Source of the DNA: Sepioteuthis lessoniana
Taxonomy: Eukaryota > Mollusca > Cephalopoda > Myopsida > Loliginidae
DNA: 64,000 bases
NCBI GenBank assembly: GCA_963585895.1
Contig: CAUZXS010005788.1
Span: forward strand, 129,001 to 193,000
Reading direction: 5' to 3'
The notes below the pieces were generated by a model. That model worked only from the letters and a program-made list of their open reading frames with translations. It ran no database searches and was not told the DNA's origin. This document shows, piece by piece, positions 33,338-44,196 of this stretch. Made by a program: the position numbers and the translations under genes. Each line of letters opens with the position of its first letter. Within the stretch, counting starts at the first letter, position 1.

Positions 33338-33797
33338 TCATCATCATCATCTTGACGTGCCATCATCACGGATGTCCCTATCGCTTCCGGCGAGTCTTCA
33401 GGGCTACACCCCGTATCGGCACAGAGCTGCTGTATGTAGGTTCGAGCTGGTCACCCTGTTTTTGCTTGGCCATGTGAAGGGGTCCATAGGAGTACATCAC
33501 TTATGAGCTCGTCCCTACTTCTCCAGCAGTGTCCTGCATGTCTGGTTCGTCTAACTTTGATAGTTTTCGTGATGGGTGGTAGGTGGCGGTATAGCTACTG
33601 CTTTGTTGGGTGTTGCCGCCAGGACTTGTTCAATACAGCTCGTAGCATTCTTGTGTAGTTGCCGTCAAGTTTTTTCTCCAGGCGTTTAGTTAGCGTCCAT
33701 GAAGTGCATCCATATAGCAGTATCGACACGATCGCTGCTTGGAAGAAACTGCGTTTCATTTTATCGGTCAGGTCTGACTTCCATATGACCGATACCC
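33338..33797 (-). mobile_element. RTE-like LINE, 5'-truncated
   Basis: Tail (ATC)n on the left. The minus-strand frame fragments cover the YGCT region through the CWRSRDELISDV block. Starts inside the segment after the palm. Confidence 0.85.
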
Positions 33798-33913
33798 TAC
33801 GCTCCTTCTACCGGGGGTTGAATACTCTGCTGAAGAAATACAACGGTTGTCACTCGCGTAATGCAAAGTTCTTCTTACGAATTGAGCAGTTTGGTATCCG
33901 ATAGCGGAAAATG

Positions 33914-34308
33914 TCATCATCATCGTCATCATCATGTCGTGCTATCAGCACGGATATCACTGATCCTCTATCACCACCCCTCCCTATCGTCCATTGCTCG
34001 CGGCAGGTCTTCACGGATACATCCCATATCGGCACAGAGCTGCTGTATGCAGATTCAAGCTGGACGTCCTGCCTTTGCTCGTCCATGTGAAGGGGTCCAC
34101 AGGAGTACATCACTTACGAGCTCTTCCCTACTTCTCCAGTTGTGTCCTGCATGTCTAGTCCGTCTAATTTTGATAGTATTTGTGATGGATGGTAGGTGGC
34201 CATACAGCTGCTGCTTTGTGAGTTGCTGCTTTGTGAGTTGCTGCTTCCACTACTTGTTCAATATTGCTCGCAGCATTCTTGTGTAATTGCCGTCAAGCTT
34301 TTTCTCCA
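33914..34308 (-). mobile_element. RTE-like LINE, 5'-truncated
   Basis: A second minus-strand copy 116 bp from the first. It has a small internal expansion of TTTGTGAGTTGCTGC at 34208-34246. Confidence 0.85.
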
Positions 34309-34452
34309 AATGCATTAATTGGCTTAGGGGTATATCATCAGTCTGATGTAAAGTTAGACTGGTTTCGATCCCGGCTTGGAGTGTCTCCCGTGTCAAGCCA
34401 CATTGAAGAGTTATGATACAACGAAACAGTGTGTGGAGGACAATATATATGC
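34309..34452 (+). mobile_element. SINE-E copy
   Basis: tRNA-like: CTTAGGGGTATATCATCAG, then box B TGGTTTCGATCCCGGC, then CCACATTGAAGAGTT and GAACGAAACAG-like sequence, ending at ACAATATATATG. Matches 37400-37560. Confidence 0.7.
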
Positions 34453-34480
34453 GTGTATATGTTTTACATATAGTTTTTGC

Positions 34481-34509
34481 GCGCGTGTGTGTGTGTGTGT
34501 GTGTGTGTG
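34481..34509. repeat. (GT)n microsatellite
   Basis: About 29 bp of GT with short GCGC start. Confidence 0.9.
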
Positions 34510-34852
34510 ATACTTAGGTGTAATATCTTTATTTCAAGATCCAGAAAGTAAATAATTATTTTCTTACGGATGACATAAGTCCTATGGGATTAGATCAGCT
34601 TTGCATTCACAAATCCAATTTATCAGCTTTTGGGACTAACTACTCTGCTTATAATAATCCTGTCGATTTCTAACATTTGATCAAAGCAACACAGTGTTGA
34701 TGATGATGCTACTGTTTCAGTTACAAGAATCCTTTAATGAAATGAAGTTTCTTATTCCTCTTGGTTAAAAATTCATGGTTTTTCCTTCTACTTCAATTTA
34801 GAATATCGGCTTTACAGTGTATAGTAAAATAACAACTCGTTAGCATCATCAT

Positions 34853-35141
34853 TGTGCCCGTGGTGTAATCGTTATCGTCATAGGAAATGGACACGGCGAC
34901 ACGAGTTCAAATCCTGGAAGAGGCTGATGCATTTCACATAGCACCAATACCCTTGGGAAAGGTATGAATCCAATTATTCTCCCTCCAGCTATGGGTAAAT
35001 AGTCGGACAGACTAGGTTCTTCAGCCTTGGTGAGGCAACTAGTCTAGGAGAAGGAAAACTCTGAATTAAAACCTGTCAAACTCTGTTTAAAAATTGACCT
35101 TGTGTCATATCCTGCCCGAGCTGAGGGGTTGGGTAAATATG
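34853..35141 (+). mobile_element. SINE-V copy, full length
   Basis: 289 bp, duplication GTTAGCATCATCAT at 34839-34852 and 35142-35155, perfect over 14 bp, so a young insertion. Confidence 0.95.
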
Positions 35142-35286
35142 GTTAGCATCATCATCGTCGCAGCCTGAATTTAATGATGGCATATTTTATCAATAATGAC
35201 GTGGAATAATGCCAAAGCCAATTGCGATATGACAAAAAGAACCACTAAAGTTTGAAAAATCGAAGACTATATATATATATATAAAT

Positions 35287-35327
35287 GGTTGGTTGTGTTT
35301 TATGGCATATCAACCCTTGTAGATTAT
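35287..35327 (-). mobile_element. SINE-C tail remnant
   Basis: GGTTGGTTGTGTTTTATGG and ATATCAACCCTTGTAG, directly before a + strand SINE-C head. Confidence 0.6.
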
Positions 35328-36275
35328 AGCCCAGTTGGCTAAGGGTTGTCCTCGTGGTGTAATGGTTAAAGTGATGGACTGCAGAATCGTAGTAAGCGAG
35401 TTCGTACTCCAGTCGAGCTATTACGTTCACTAACGGGCAAATACCCTTGAGAAAGGTATGAACCCCCTTATCCTCCCAGCTATGGGTTGAATAGTACCAC
35501 TACTGTTCTTCTAGAGAATAGCTTTGGCATTAAATAACCTACAAACGTTGATATGCCATTAAACAAAGAAACCAAACCAAACCAAGTCGGCTAAAGCACC
35601 GACTGCTTTTCTGCAAAGGGATAAGAGCCTCCCTCAAAGTGTGTCAAGGATATAACGCGAAACAATCTGATGGCGAGTTTACACTAATACTGGAGCTTTG
35701 GGAAATGCGGAGTATCTCTTCATTGCCATCACTCCCAGGTCCACTCTGTCCCGAAGCGGTAGCACCTGAGAGGGATCTCTCTATGGGTCAAATAGAACTA
35801 AACTGCGTACTTACGCTAAAATGAATTGCTTGAAATTAACTGTTTTACATTCAAATGTGTGCAATAAAAAAACTGTACTTAAGCTAAGACGAATTGTTTG
35901 AAATAAAATATTCGGTCATTTAAATTTCTGTGATCAAATGACTGATGTTCAATTGAATTATTAGTGATACATAGCAATACTTTGAACCATTTAACTTTGT
36001 TGACATTCTAAACTGAATTGTTTGAAAAAGAACTGTTTTTACATTTAAGTATGTTTAAAGACTGTATTTATTCTAGACTTAATTGTTTGGCATTAAGTAA
36101 AACCATTTAACTGTGTGCTAAAAATACTGTTCAAGCTTATTTAAAAATGTTATCTTCAAAATCTGTTTAGACGGCGTAATATTTGATATATTTGATAGAT
36201 GTACAAAGAGAATTTGTCTTTAAATGACCGACAATGGTTGATATGCCTTAAAACCAAACCAAACCAAACCAAACC
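35328..36275 (+). mobile_element. SINE-C copy interrupted by SINE-B
   Basis: The first 17 bases (GCCCAGTTGGCTAAGG) are separated from the remainder (from 35597) by a whole SINE-B. The body is long with two kinds of repeat: GAATTGTTTGAAATA and TGATACATAGCAATACTTG. Ends with a run of ACCAA units. Confidence 0.85.
35345..35584 (+). mobile_element. SINE-B copy, nested in SINE-C
   Basis: Full length, 240 bp: GTCCTCGTGGTGTAATGG head, GCGAGTTCGTACTCCAG box B, central block, tail ending CCAAACC. AGTTGGCTAAGG and AGTCGGCTAAAG flank it. Confidence 0.9.
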
Positions 36276-36294
36276 TTGTTTGCTATTTAATGTC

Positions 36295-36298
<4 letters not shown>

Positions 36299-36354
<56 letters not shown>
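36299..36354. repeat. (TA)n microsatellite
   Basis: About 55 bp of pure TA after a SINE-C tail-like TTTAATGTCAAAT. Confidence 0.95.
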
Positions 36355-36358
<4 letters not shown>

Positions 36359-36366
36359 TTGTAAAG

Positions 36367-36568
36367 ACTGGTTTCTTTGGTTTTATGGCATATCAAGACT
36401 TCTTTGTTATTTAATGCCAAATCCTGTTCAGATATATATGAGGAAATGGTAGATTTTGATGAATCTGACAGGATGATAAAAATAAGCGGAAAATTGGATA
36501 AATCAAACACTTACAACGGGCTTAGTAGTAAAATATTTTGTGTTTCATACACGGAAAAACCTATTTTC

Positions 36569-36605
<37 letters not shown>

Positions 36606-37007
36606 GATTTATCATCAAATAGTTTGTTGGTAACAAGTTTTACAGGAGTCAAGGCTCAATTATTTGCATATTTAAATGGTTCTAAGTTTTACAAACACAG
36701 ATAGTTTTAATTGCACATAGCTATATGGGTTCAAGTAATGTTAACACAATTAGTTTTATTTGTACACCATTGAATGGTTTCCAGTATTGCTTTCTAACAC
36801 GAATAGTTCTACTGGCCACAGTTAAATTGCTCACAATATAGTAAGGGATTAAACAGTTCTATTTGACCCATCTTTGGGACCCTCACAGGTACTAACAATC
36901 GGAGTCAGTGTGGACCTGGGAGTAATTTTAATGAAGTGGTCCTCCACATTCTTCACCCCTCTGCCACACTGCTGTCGGCGTATTTTTTAACCGAAGCCGA
37001 CTGGGCC

Positions 37008-37010
<3 letters not shown>
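36367..37010 (-). mobile_element. SINE-C copy, old and rearranged
   Basis: Tail at 36367-36432, (TA)n at 36571-36600, body with ATATGGGTTCAAGTAATG and AATGGTTTCCAGTATTG repeats, decayed head to GAAGCCGACTGGGCC. It ends at a (GT)n tract. Confidence 0.65.

Positions 37011-37056
<46 letters not shown>
37011..37056. repeat. (GT)n microsatellite
   Basis: About 45 bp of pure GT at the head end of the preceding SINE-C. Confidence 0.95.
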
Positions 37057-37058
<2 letters not shown>

Positions 37059-37083
37059 CATATACGGATTATATTGTTGAATT

Positions 37084-37343
<260 letters not shown>

Positions 37344-37399
37344 TATTGAAGTCTATTAAGGCTGCTGCTGCTGTTGCTAAATAAATACCTTAAAATTCT

Positions 37400-37560
37400 C
37401 TAGGCCAACGTAGTCCGCTTGGTTGGCCGACAGGTTTGAAGCTTAGTCTAACGTAAATTTGGATGGGTTTCGATCCCGGCTTCGAGCGTCCTGCGTGTCT
37501 ATCCACACTGAAGAGTTCTGGTTGAACGAAATAGTCTGTCTGTGGATGACAATATATATA
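37400..37560 (+). mobile_element. SINE-E copy
   Basis: tRNA-like head CCGCTTGGTTGGCCGACAGG, box B GGGTTTCGATCCCGGC, then CCACACTGAAGAGTTCTGG and a TGACAATATATA end, followed by TTTTAATATCTTAAACAGT. Confidence 0.75.
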
Positions 37561-37595
37561 TATTCATTATGAGTTTTAATATCTTAAACAGTGCA

Positions 37596-37772
37596 GCGAG
37601 TTCGAACTCCAGTCGTGATATTACGTTCACTTTTGGACAAATACCCTTGTGAAAGGTATGAAGCCCCCTATCTTCCCAGCTATGAGTTAGATAGTACCAC
37701 TACTATTCTTCTAGGAGTATGGCTTTGGCATTAAATAACCTACAAAGGTTGATATACCATTAAACAAAGAAA
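37596..37772 (+). mobile_element. SINE-B copy, 5'-truncated
   Basis: Starts at box B (GCGAGTTCGAACTCCAG), then central block and tail to ACAAAGAAACC. Confidence 0.85.
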
Positions 37773-37819
37773 CCAGTAATTTCATTCAGATGCCAATTTG
37801 TCATCCCTTATTTTTATAT

Positions 37820-38072
37820 ATAAGTAAGTTGGTGACCTTAGTCGAGGGTGACTCGAGGGCCTCCTTTTCAATAGCTACAACACAGAGGTATAGAAGAGGG
37901 CACGACTCCTTTCCCGGGATTGCTCCTCTTTACCCTTGATACGTACATTATAATGGTGAGCGTTAAGAAAAGCGGCATCAAGTACCATTTTTTAAGTTGT
38001 TGGTATGACTCGACCTGGGATTGAAACCTGGTCTCCCGAAACACTTGCGAACACTCTACTCATTAGACCAAT
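37820..38072 (-). mobile_element. SINE-L copy
   Basis: Minus strand, near full length. Box B GTTTCAATCCCAGG, end CCAACTTACTTA. Abuts a short (TA)n and the repeat unit at 38075. Confidence 0.85.
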
Positions 38073-38074
38073 AT

Positions 38075-38143
38075 ATATATAATGAACGTTCCTATTGATC
38101 TCGACCTACGAGAGTTTAGGGCCGAGCAGTTCAGTTAAATATG
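38075..38143 (+). repeat. Second copy of the 37084 unit
   Basis: TATATAATGAACGTTCC, TTGATCTCGACCTACGAG, GGCCGAGCAGTTCAGTT. Confidence 0.75.
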
Positions 38144-38445
38144 TGAACCATTATACTACATATGTAGGTAATTTCTTTATTAGGGTGAAGGCTTGTCAAG
38201 GACCAGTAACAGTTTTTGGATAAGTTGACAATAGAAGAATGTATATGAGTGTGTGAAAATATTTTTCTTTTTTCTTTTTTTTTTTTTTTTGTATATACTA
38301 ATTGTATCATTGAATTTACACAGGTTTCACTTAGTATATTTTAACAGTATATTCGTATACAGCATAATGTTCAAGTTCGAGATTTTAAACATCAAAATTG
38401 CCTCTTTCAATAAAATTGGAGTTTTCGTAACATCCCATATCAATT

Positions 38446-38446
<1 letters not shown>
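38144..38446. other. Unassigned DNA with a T-rich run
   Basis: (T)n around 38264-38290; nothing else recognised. Confidence 0.4.

Positions 38447-38478
<32 letters not shown>
38447..38478. repeat. (AT)n microsatellite
   Basis: About 32 bp of pure AT; a shorter one is at 38560-38577. Confidence 0.9.
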
Positions 38479-38480
<2 letters not shown>

Positions 38481-38647
38481 ATTCCTGTAGAGACAGATAA
38501 ATCTACTTAGGTCTCACCAAAAAGGATCATCAGGACATTCTCGACTCTCTCTCTTTCTATATATATATATATATATACATATTGGTATTCATTACCCATA
38601 AGAATTTTGAGTTTATTATATATATCTGCATGTGTGTGAGAGAGTGC

Positions 38648-38826
38648 ATTGGACCCCCACATATGGCCGGGCAAAAGCAGGACGACCAGTTCGAACATAC
38701 ATTCAGCAGATATGTGAGGATACGGGATGAAGCCCTGAAGACCTGCCAGAGGCGATGAACGATAGGGAGAAGTGGCGAGAGAGGGTTAGGGATATCCATG
38801 CTAGTGGCACGACATGATGATGATAT
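38648..38826 (+). mobile_element. RTE-like LINE, last 180 bp
   Basis: GGACCCCCACATATGGCC to CACGACATGATGATGAT, then (AT)n. Confidence 0.85.
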
Positions 38827-38926
38827 ATATGTATATGTATTGGAATTTATTTTATATATATATGTATATATATATATATATATTGAAGTCTATTATATAT
38901 GTGTATGCGTATATATATATATATGT

Positions 38927-39020
38927 ATTTATGCATTATGTGTTTTAATATCTTAAACAGTATATATATATATATATATATATATACTGTTTAAGATATT
39001 AAAACTCATTATGCGTAAAT
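38927..39020. repeat. 94 bp palindrome
   Basis: ATTTATGCATTATGTGTTTT on the left is inverted on the right as AAAACTCATTATGCGTAAAT. GTTTTAATATCTTAAACAGT is perfect in both arms, with (TA)n in the centre. One arm also occurs singly at 37565-37592 after a SINE-E, so the palindrome is two inverted copies of that sequence. Confidence 0.9.
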
Positions 39021-39641
39021 TTGTAGATAAGCTATTCTAGTTTCTACTGCACTTTAGAGATACTCTGTGGGTGCTCACTAAGAAGGGAGATATCTTGGCA
39101 GTAGTCAATTTGTAGCTAAGCACCCGTTAGCCCAAATTCAGCTACAGTAGCAGCAGTTGTTGTGATTCGCTGTTTCATATCATCTTACTTAACACAAAAT
39201 AGAAGAAACAGATAGCTTCTCCTTGAAATATCCGCATATAAAAGATTCACAAGCTGTTATATCTGGACTTCATGGTAACCAACTGATGCATGATGCGTGG
39301 GTTGTTGTAGGGCGGCCAATCCAACTCTTTGAAAAATTTGTAACAAGGTAACTGCTTACTGTAATTCTTTGTACTTTAATGTGTTGTTGTTGTAATAAAC
39401 TCCAAAAGTTTCTTTATAATACTGCACACGAGAAGTATCAATTATTCTAATGAATTTTTAATCTATTTCTTTTGAAATCCAAAAATAAAAAATTATATTA
39501 CTACCAAGTATGAATTACTTACCAATTTAAAATGACTGTAAACTTTATTATTATATTAGCTTTTAAAGCATTCATATTGCAACTATATTTGAAATGTTTG
39601 CCTGTTTAAAATGATTGTAAAATTCATTAATACATTTACTA
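39021..39641. other. Unassigned, possibly single-copy DNA
   Basis: Includes AATAAAC at 39395. No recognised family. Confidence 0.4.
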
Positions 39642-39650
39642 ATAAAACAT

Positions 39651-40514
39651 CTAGATTACGTGCTTAGAACATCGATTGATAAAATCAAAGAAAACGGCTT
39701 CGAGCTGACAAAGAAAAGAAGCAGAAGGTACCCCGCAAAAACAATTACCGACGCCGACTACGCCGATAATATAGCGATACTGGCATATACACCCAAACAA
39801 GCCGAAACACTACAGCATAGTTTGGAACGAGCCAGCACAGGCATTGGCCTCTATGTCAATGCACAAAAAACGGAATATATGTGCTATAATCAAACAGGCG
39901 ACATCTTCACTCTAGACGGAACCTCTCTGAAACTGTTAGAGAAATTCACCTACCTAGGAAGCAGTATCTCATCAACCGAAAAAGACATCGGCACACGGCT
40001 AACGAAGGCATGGACAGCTATCGATAGGCTATCGATCATATGGAAATCAGACCTGACTGATAAAATGAAATGCAGTTTCTTCCAGGCAGCAGACGTATCG
40101 ATACTGCTGTATGGATGCACTATTTGGACGCTAACTAAACGACTGGAGAAGAAAGTAGACGGCAATTATACAAGAATGCTGCGAGCAATATTGAACATGT
40201 CCTGGCGGCAACACCCCACAAGGCACCAATTATACGGCCACCAGCCTCCCATCACGAAAACTATTCAAGCTAGACGAACCAGACATGCAGGACACTGCTG
40301 GAGGATCGGGGATGAGCTCATAAGTGATGTACACGTATTGACCCCCACATATGGCCGGGCAAAAGCAGGTCGACCAGCTTGAACATACATACAGCAGCTG
40401 TGTGAGGATACGGGAGGTGCCTTGAAGACCTGCCAGAGACAATGAACGAGAGGGAGAAGTGGCAAGAGAGAGGGTCAAGAATATCCGTGCTTGCGGCAGG
40501 ACATGATGATGATG
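39651..40514 (+). mobile_element. RTE-like LINE, best-preserved copy
   Basis: An open frame of 240 codons (39660-40382) covers reverse-transcriptase motif C and the downstream thumb region: LRTSIDKIKENGFELTKKRS, DADYADNIAILAYTP, KFTYLGSSISSTEKD, VSILLYGCTIWTLTKRL, RRTRHAGHCWR. The catalytic YADD reads YADN, so it cannot be active even apart from the 5' truncation. An (ATG)n tail ends the element. ATAAAACAT at 39642-39650 and 40515-40523 is a 9 bp duplication, so this is an 864 bp truncated insertion. Confidence 0.92.
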
Positions 40515-40523
40515 ATAAAACAT

Positions 40524-41296
40524 TTGATGAATGAAGGAATCCTAACACTTTTTTTATAAAACTATAACTCTCACTCTTTATTTCTCGAAGGGGTCGTAGC
40601 TGGCATATGTGTAAGACAGGGATACAGAAGGGAGAAGAAGACAGACTGAGGACATAAGGGACTGCCATATTGACCCATAACGTCTTCTTCTCTTGACGAT
40701 ACCACGCTGTGTTATTTTCAGGGTCTGTTTCCCGACCAGAGGCTACTGCGGGCCGTTGCCCCATCGGTCCCCTGGCGGCCGTTGTCCGTTACTATCGAGA
40801 CCCAAGACTCTAAATTAAAGACTGACGCCTGCGAGACTCCTCCGTATCTGCTGTGGCCGAGCATGCATAATTTCACAACGCCCACGTATTCTCGTTGTCA
40901 CCCATGGGATGTGCTTCCGTTTATCATATTTACCTACTCCTCAGCTCGGGCAGGATATGACACAAGGTCAATTTTTAAGCGGAGTTTAACAGGTTTCAAT
41001 TCAGAGTTTTCCTTCTCCTAGACTAGTTGCCTCACCATGCTGAAGAAATCAGTCTGTCCTACTATTTACCCATAGCTGGAGGGAGAATAATTGGATTCAT
41101 ACCTTTCCCAAGGGTATTAGTGCTATGCGAAAATGCAATTAGTCTCGTCCAGGATTTGAACTCGTGTCACCGTGTCCATTTCTTACGACCATAACCATTA
41201 CACCACGGGCTTCCGTTTATTTCCACATGTGCATCCTGCAATCACATTGTTTACACAGTAGGAATATCCGACTCTGTCAAAGGTCAATATGGAACA
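40524..41296. mobile_element. LTR-like repeat, family D, split by SINE-V
   Basis: Two parts (40524-40924 and 41209-41296) match the units at 11317 and 45728 (TTTATAAAACTATAACTCTC, GATACCACGCTGTGTTA, GGTCAATATGGAACA). Possibly a fossil solo LTR. It is older than the SINE-V inside it and starts at the LINE tail. Confidence 0.45.
40925..41208 (-). mobile_element. SINE-V copy, nested in family D
   Basis: 284 bp. GCTTCCGTTTAT at 40913-40924 and 41209-41220 is a perfect 12 bp duplication. Confidence 0.95.
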
Positions 41297-41463
41297 CATT
41301 CATATTGCAATTAAGAAAGAATGTTTTGTTATTTAAAATGACTTTATTAATAAATTGAATCATAAAACACTGATATCGCAATTAAGCCCGAAGCGTTTTC
41401 CTGTTTAAAATGATTGTAAACTTTATTAATTCATTGACTCTTACAATATTGATATTGCAACTT

Positions 41464-41717
41464 TGACGAAGTGGTAGAGTGTTCGTCAATGGTTCGAGAG
41501 ACCGGGGTTTAATCCCACGTCGAGTCATTCCAAAGACTCAAAAATGGTACTTGATTTCCTCCTCGGTTAACACTCAGCATTATAAGTAACCGATTAAGGG
41601 TAAATTGGAGCAATCTAAGAAAAAAAGGTAGCGCCCTCACCGAGATCTCCGTGCTATGGTTATTGAAAATGGAGCTATCGTGTCACTCTCGACTACGGTG
41701 AGCTAGTTTACTTACTT
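41464..41717 (+). mobile_element. SINE-L copy, diverged
   Basis: GTGGTAGAGTGTTCG at box A, GGTTTAATCCCACG at box B, end CTACGGTGAGCTAGTTTAC. The conserved hairpin has decayed. Confidence 0.8.
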
Positions 41718-41772
41718 AAAAAGTTTTTATCTGCTTAAAAAACAACGGTCTTTTTAAGCAGATAAACACATT

Positions 41773-42341
41773 AATCATCATCATCATCATCATCATCATC
41801 ATGTCATGCTGCTAGCACGGATTTCCCTGACTCTCTCTCTCTCTATCCCCCATGTGTCTATATTATTCATCGCTACTGGCATTTCCTCAAGACTACTCCC
41901 TGTGTCTGTACAGAGTAGTGGTAAATAGTTTCTAGTTGGTCGTACAACACTTGCACGTACGTATGAAGGGGTCCATAGTAGAACATCGTTTATGAGTTCG
42001 TTCTTACTTCTCCAGCAGTGTAGGAGGTGTCCGTGGAGTAATGGTTAATGTCGTAAGAAATGGACACGGCCATACGGGTTCAAATCTTGGACAAAGCTTT
42101 TTGCATTTCAAAAAGTACTAATACCATTGGGAATTGTATAAATCCTCCTATTCTCTCTCCAGCTATGGGTAAATAGTAGGACAGACTATTTCTTCAAACT
42201 TGATTTCGCAGCCAGTCTAGAAGGAAAACTCTAAATCAAAACCTGTTAAACCCCGTTTAAAAACTGACCCTGTGTCCTTCCTGCTCGGGCGGGAGTGTTC
42301 AATAAATATTTTCAGCGTCCCGCATGTCTTGTCCGTGATTA
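41773..42341 (-). mobile_element. RTE-like LINE split by SINE-V
   Basis: Parts 41773-42021 and 42319-42341 are contiguous in other copies (CTCCAGCAGTGT then CCTGCATGTCT). (ATC)n tail on the left. The hAT element at 42356 lies just beyond. Confidence 0.85.
42022..42312 (+). mobile_element. SINE-V copy, nested in a LINE
   Basis: 291 bp. CAGTGT at 42016-42021 and CAGCGT at 42313-42318 may be the remnant of the target duplication. Confidence 0.9.
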
Positions 42342-42355
42342 CCATGACTCTAAAG

Positions 42356-42910
42356 CAGTGGTTTTCAAAGTGGGTGGTAGTCCCCTCCCTGGAGGGGCGA
42401 TATGAACTTTCAGAGGGGCGCTGGTGAGTAAACAGTCGGATGAGGTCGTTGAAATTGTGAAGGGGGCGTTGGAGAAATGACAGTAAAATGTGACGTTGGT
42501 GTTGGTAGAAAGGCCGGAAAAACGGGGCGATTTAATTAAGCGTCCCCCAGTCGCTGCAACTTGACGTACGTGTCACGTCCATATCCAGAACTCTCTTCGT
42601 AAGGGACAATTTTCCCCTGGTCACCGCTTGCCCCTTTGTTTACATCCCGTTTACTCGCTGCGACGTTAAACTTTCTGTCCCTTTTTAACTCTGTTACTTA
42701 TATTTCTCATTTCTCCCCTTCTTAATTTCCCTTTCGGGTTGCCTTAAGCTCTGTTTTTTATACTCTTCAAACTGTTTGTGATTGAAGAATCAACCAATTC
42801 TTATGACATTTAACAATACCGTCGTTCTGGCATTCGTTGGAAGAGTGGGGCGCTGGCATTTTGGTCCGGCGGTGAAGGGGGTGGTGGCAAAAATTTTTTG
42901 AAAACCACTG
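42356..42910. mobile_element. Non-autonomous hAT DNA transposon
   Basis: 555 bp with termini CAGTGGTTTTCAAA and TTTGAAAACCACTG, a perfect 14 bp inverted repeat of hAT type. Next to it lie the GGGTGGTAGTCCCC and GAGGGGCGATATGA blocks common in hAT non-coding relatives. CTCTAAAG (42348-42355) and CACTAAAG (42911-42918) form the 8 bp target duplication with one change. No transposase frame. Confidence 0.92.
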
Positions 42911-42951
42911 CACTAAAGAAACACTTTAATAAAAGGCTATAGTCTTTAAAG

Positions 42952-42998
42952 TTCCGTATATAATAAACCAACAAGGGTTGGCATGCCCTTAAACCAAT
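42952..42998 (+). mobile_element. SINE-C tail remnant
   Basis: AAACCAACAAGGGTTGGCATG and CCCTTAAACCAATC are a decayed tail hairpin. Confidence 0.45.
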
Positions 42999-43270
42999 CA
43001 TCTTCATTGCATGACTTGACCGACTCCTGATTTAGTCTAACAAAAACCATATTAAGGTAACATCAATGTTGCATTTCGAGATGTGGAGATATTTCAAAAA
43101 GAGTGATCTTGACTCGGGTGCTTAAAAATCATTAAACAAGTGGGACTTTCACTTAAATCCGTGATGAAATAGCCGGAAGAAATTTACAGGATTCATTGTC
43201 CTCGAAGAAGGGAATGTGCCACATCTCTCTCTAGGGAATAGTCACTTACTCTTTCTGTTATGGCATGGTC

Positions 43271-43304
<34 letters not shown>

Positions 43305-43326
43305 ATATCTTTATATATATATATAC
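42999..43326. other. Unassigned DNA with (TC)n
   Basis: (TC)n at 43269-43303 followed by (TA)n. Nothing else recognised. Confidence 0.5.
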
Positions 43327-43545
43327 GAAGAAGTAATGGCAAACGTGTGGGATGGCGAAATCGTAATAAACGAGTTTGAAATCTAGTCGCGCTATTACGT
43401 TCACTTGCGGAAAAATACCCTCGGAAAAGGCATGAACCTCCTTATCCTCCCTAGCTATGGATTAAATAGTACCCCAACTGTTCTTCTAGAAGGATGGCTT
43501 TGGCATTAATTAATCATCGAATGTTGATATGCTCTTATAGAAAGA
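43327..43545 (+). mobile_element. SINE-B copy, diverged
   Basis: CGAGTTTGAAATCTAGTCGC, ACCCTCGGAAAAGGCATGAA, AGCTATGGATTAAATAG and the GGCTTTGGCATTAATTAA tail are in order. Confidence 0.8.
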
Positions 43546-43557
43546 CAACTAAAGCAT

Positions 43558-43747
43558 CATCATCATGTCGTGCCGCGAGCACGGATATCTCTGACCCTCT
43601 CTTTCCACTTCTCCCTATCGTTCATCGCCTCTGGCAGGTCTTCAGGGCTACATCACGTATCCTCACATGAATGTATGTTCGAGCTGGTTGTCCTGCTTTT
43701 GCCCGGCCATATGTGGGGGTCCATAGGAGTACATCACTTATGATAAC
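43558..43747 (-). mobile_element. RTE-like LINE, 190 bp truncated insertion
   Basis: (ATC)n tail, then 3' end up to CACTTATGA. Bounded by CAACTAAAGCAT at 43546-43557 and 43748-43759, a perfect 12 bp duplication, placed at the end of a SINE-B. Confidence 0.92.
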
Positions 43748-43795
43748 CAACTAAAGCATACCTATTATATAATGACCATTATTTGTCAAAATGTC

Positions 43796-44124
43796 TGAGA
43801 TGAAGACTGATAACTTTCATCACTTAGAATAATCGGACTATTATCTTCAGAGTCAAATCCACAACGTTTCAGCTGATATTTCCTTCGGCCCCCGTCAGGT
43901 TTATTAGTCCGAACTCCGGAACCAACACAGAACCTTGAAATGAACCCTTTATTAGGGGCAGATTGTTCTAAATCCTTTAACCATGACTGGATATAAGGGC
44001 TAAACAATTATAAGTTTTTTTTTTTGTAATGCTTAGCTATAGTTAGGATTGAACCTGGAACCAGATAATTTCACTCAGAGCCACTTTTCTTACTAACACT
44101 GTATCAACTGCGCCATCCTTCCTG
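43796..44124 (-). mobile_element. SINE-K copy
   Basis: Minus strand: tRNA-like head AGGATGGCGCAGTTGATAC, box B CAGGTTCAATCCTAAC, an A-run, then body with GTCATGGTTAAAGGATTT, AATAAAGGGTTC and CCTGAC...GCTGAAACGTTG. The body matches both arms of the inverted structure at 7205-7690. Confidence 0.7.
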
Positions 44125-44196
44125 TTGGACAATATTCCGAATATTCAAAATGATAAAAACCACAATGCACTCGTCACAAACAATAACAGATGTTGG

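Noticed and set aside
36245-36275. Telomere-like CCAAA repeats
   Set aside because: They are the 3' termini of SINE-C and SINE-B, always after the tail hairpin.
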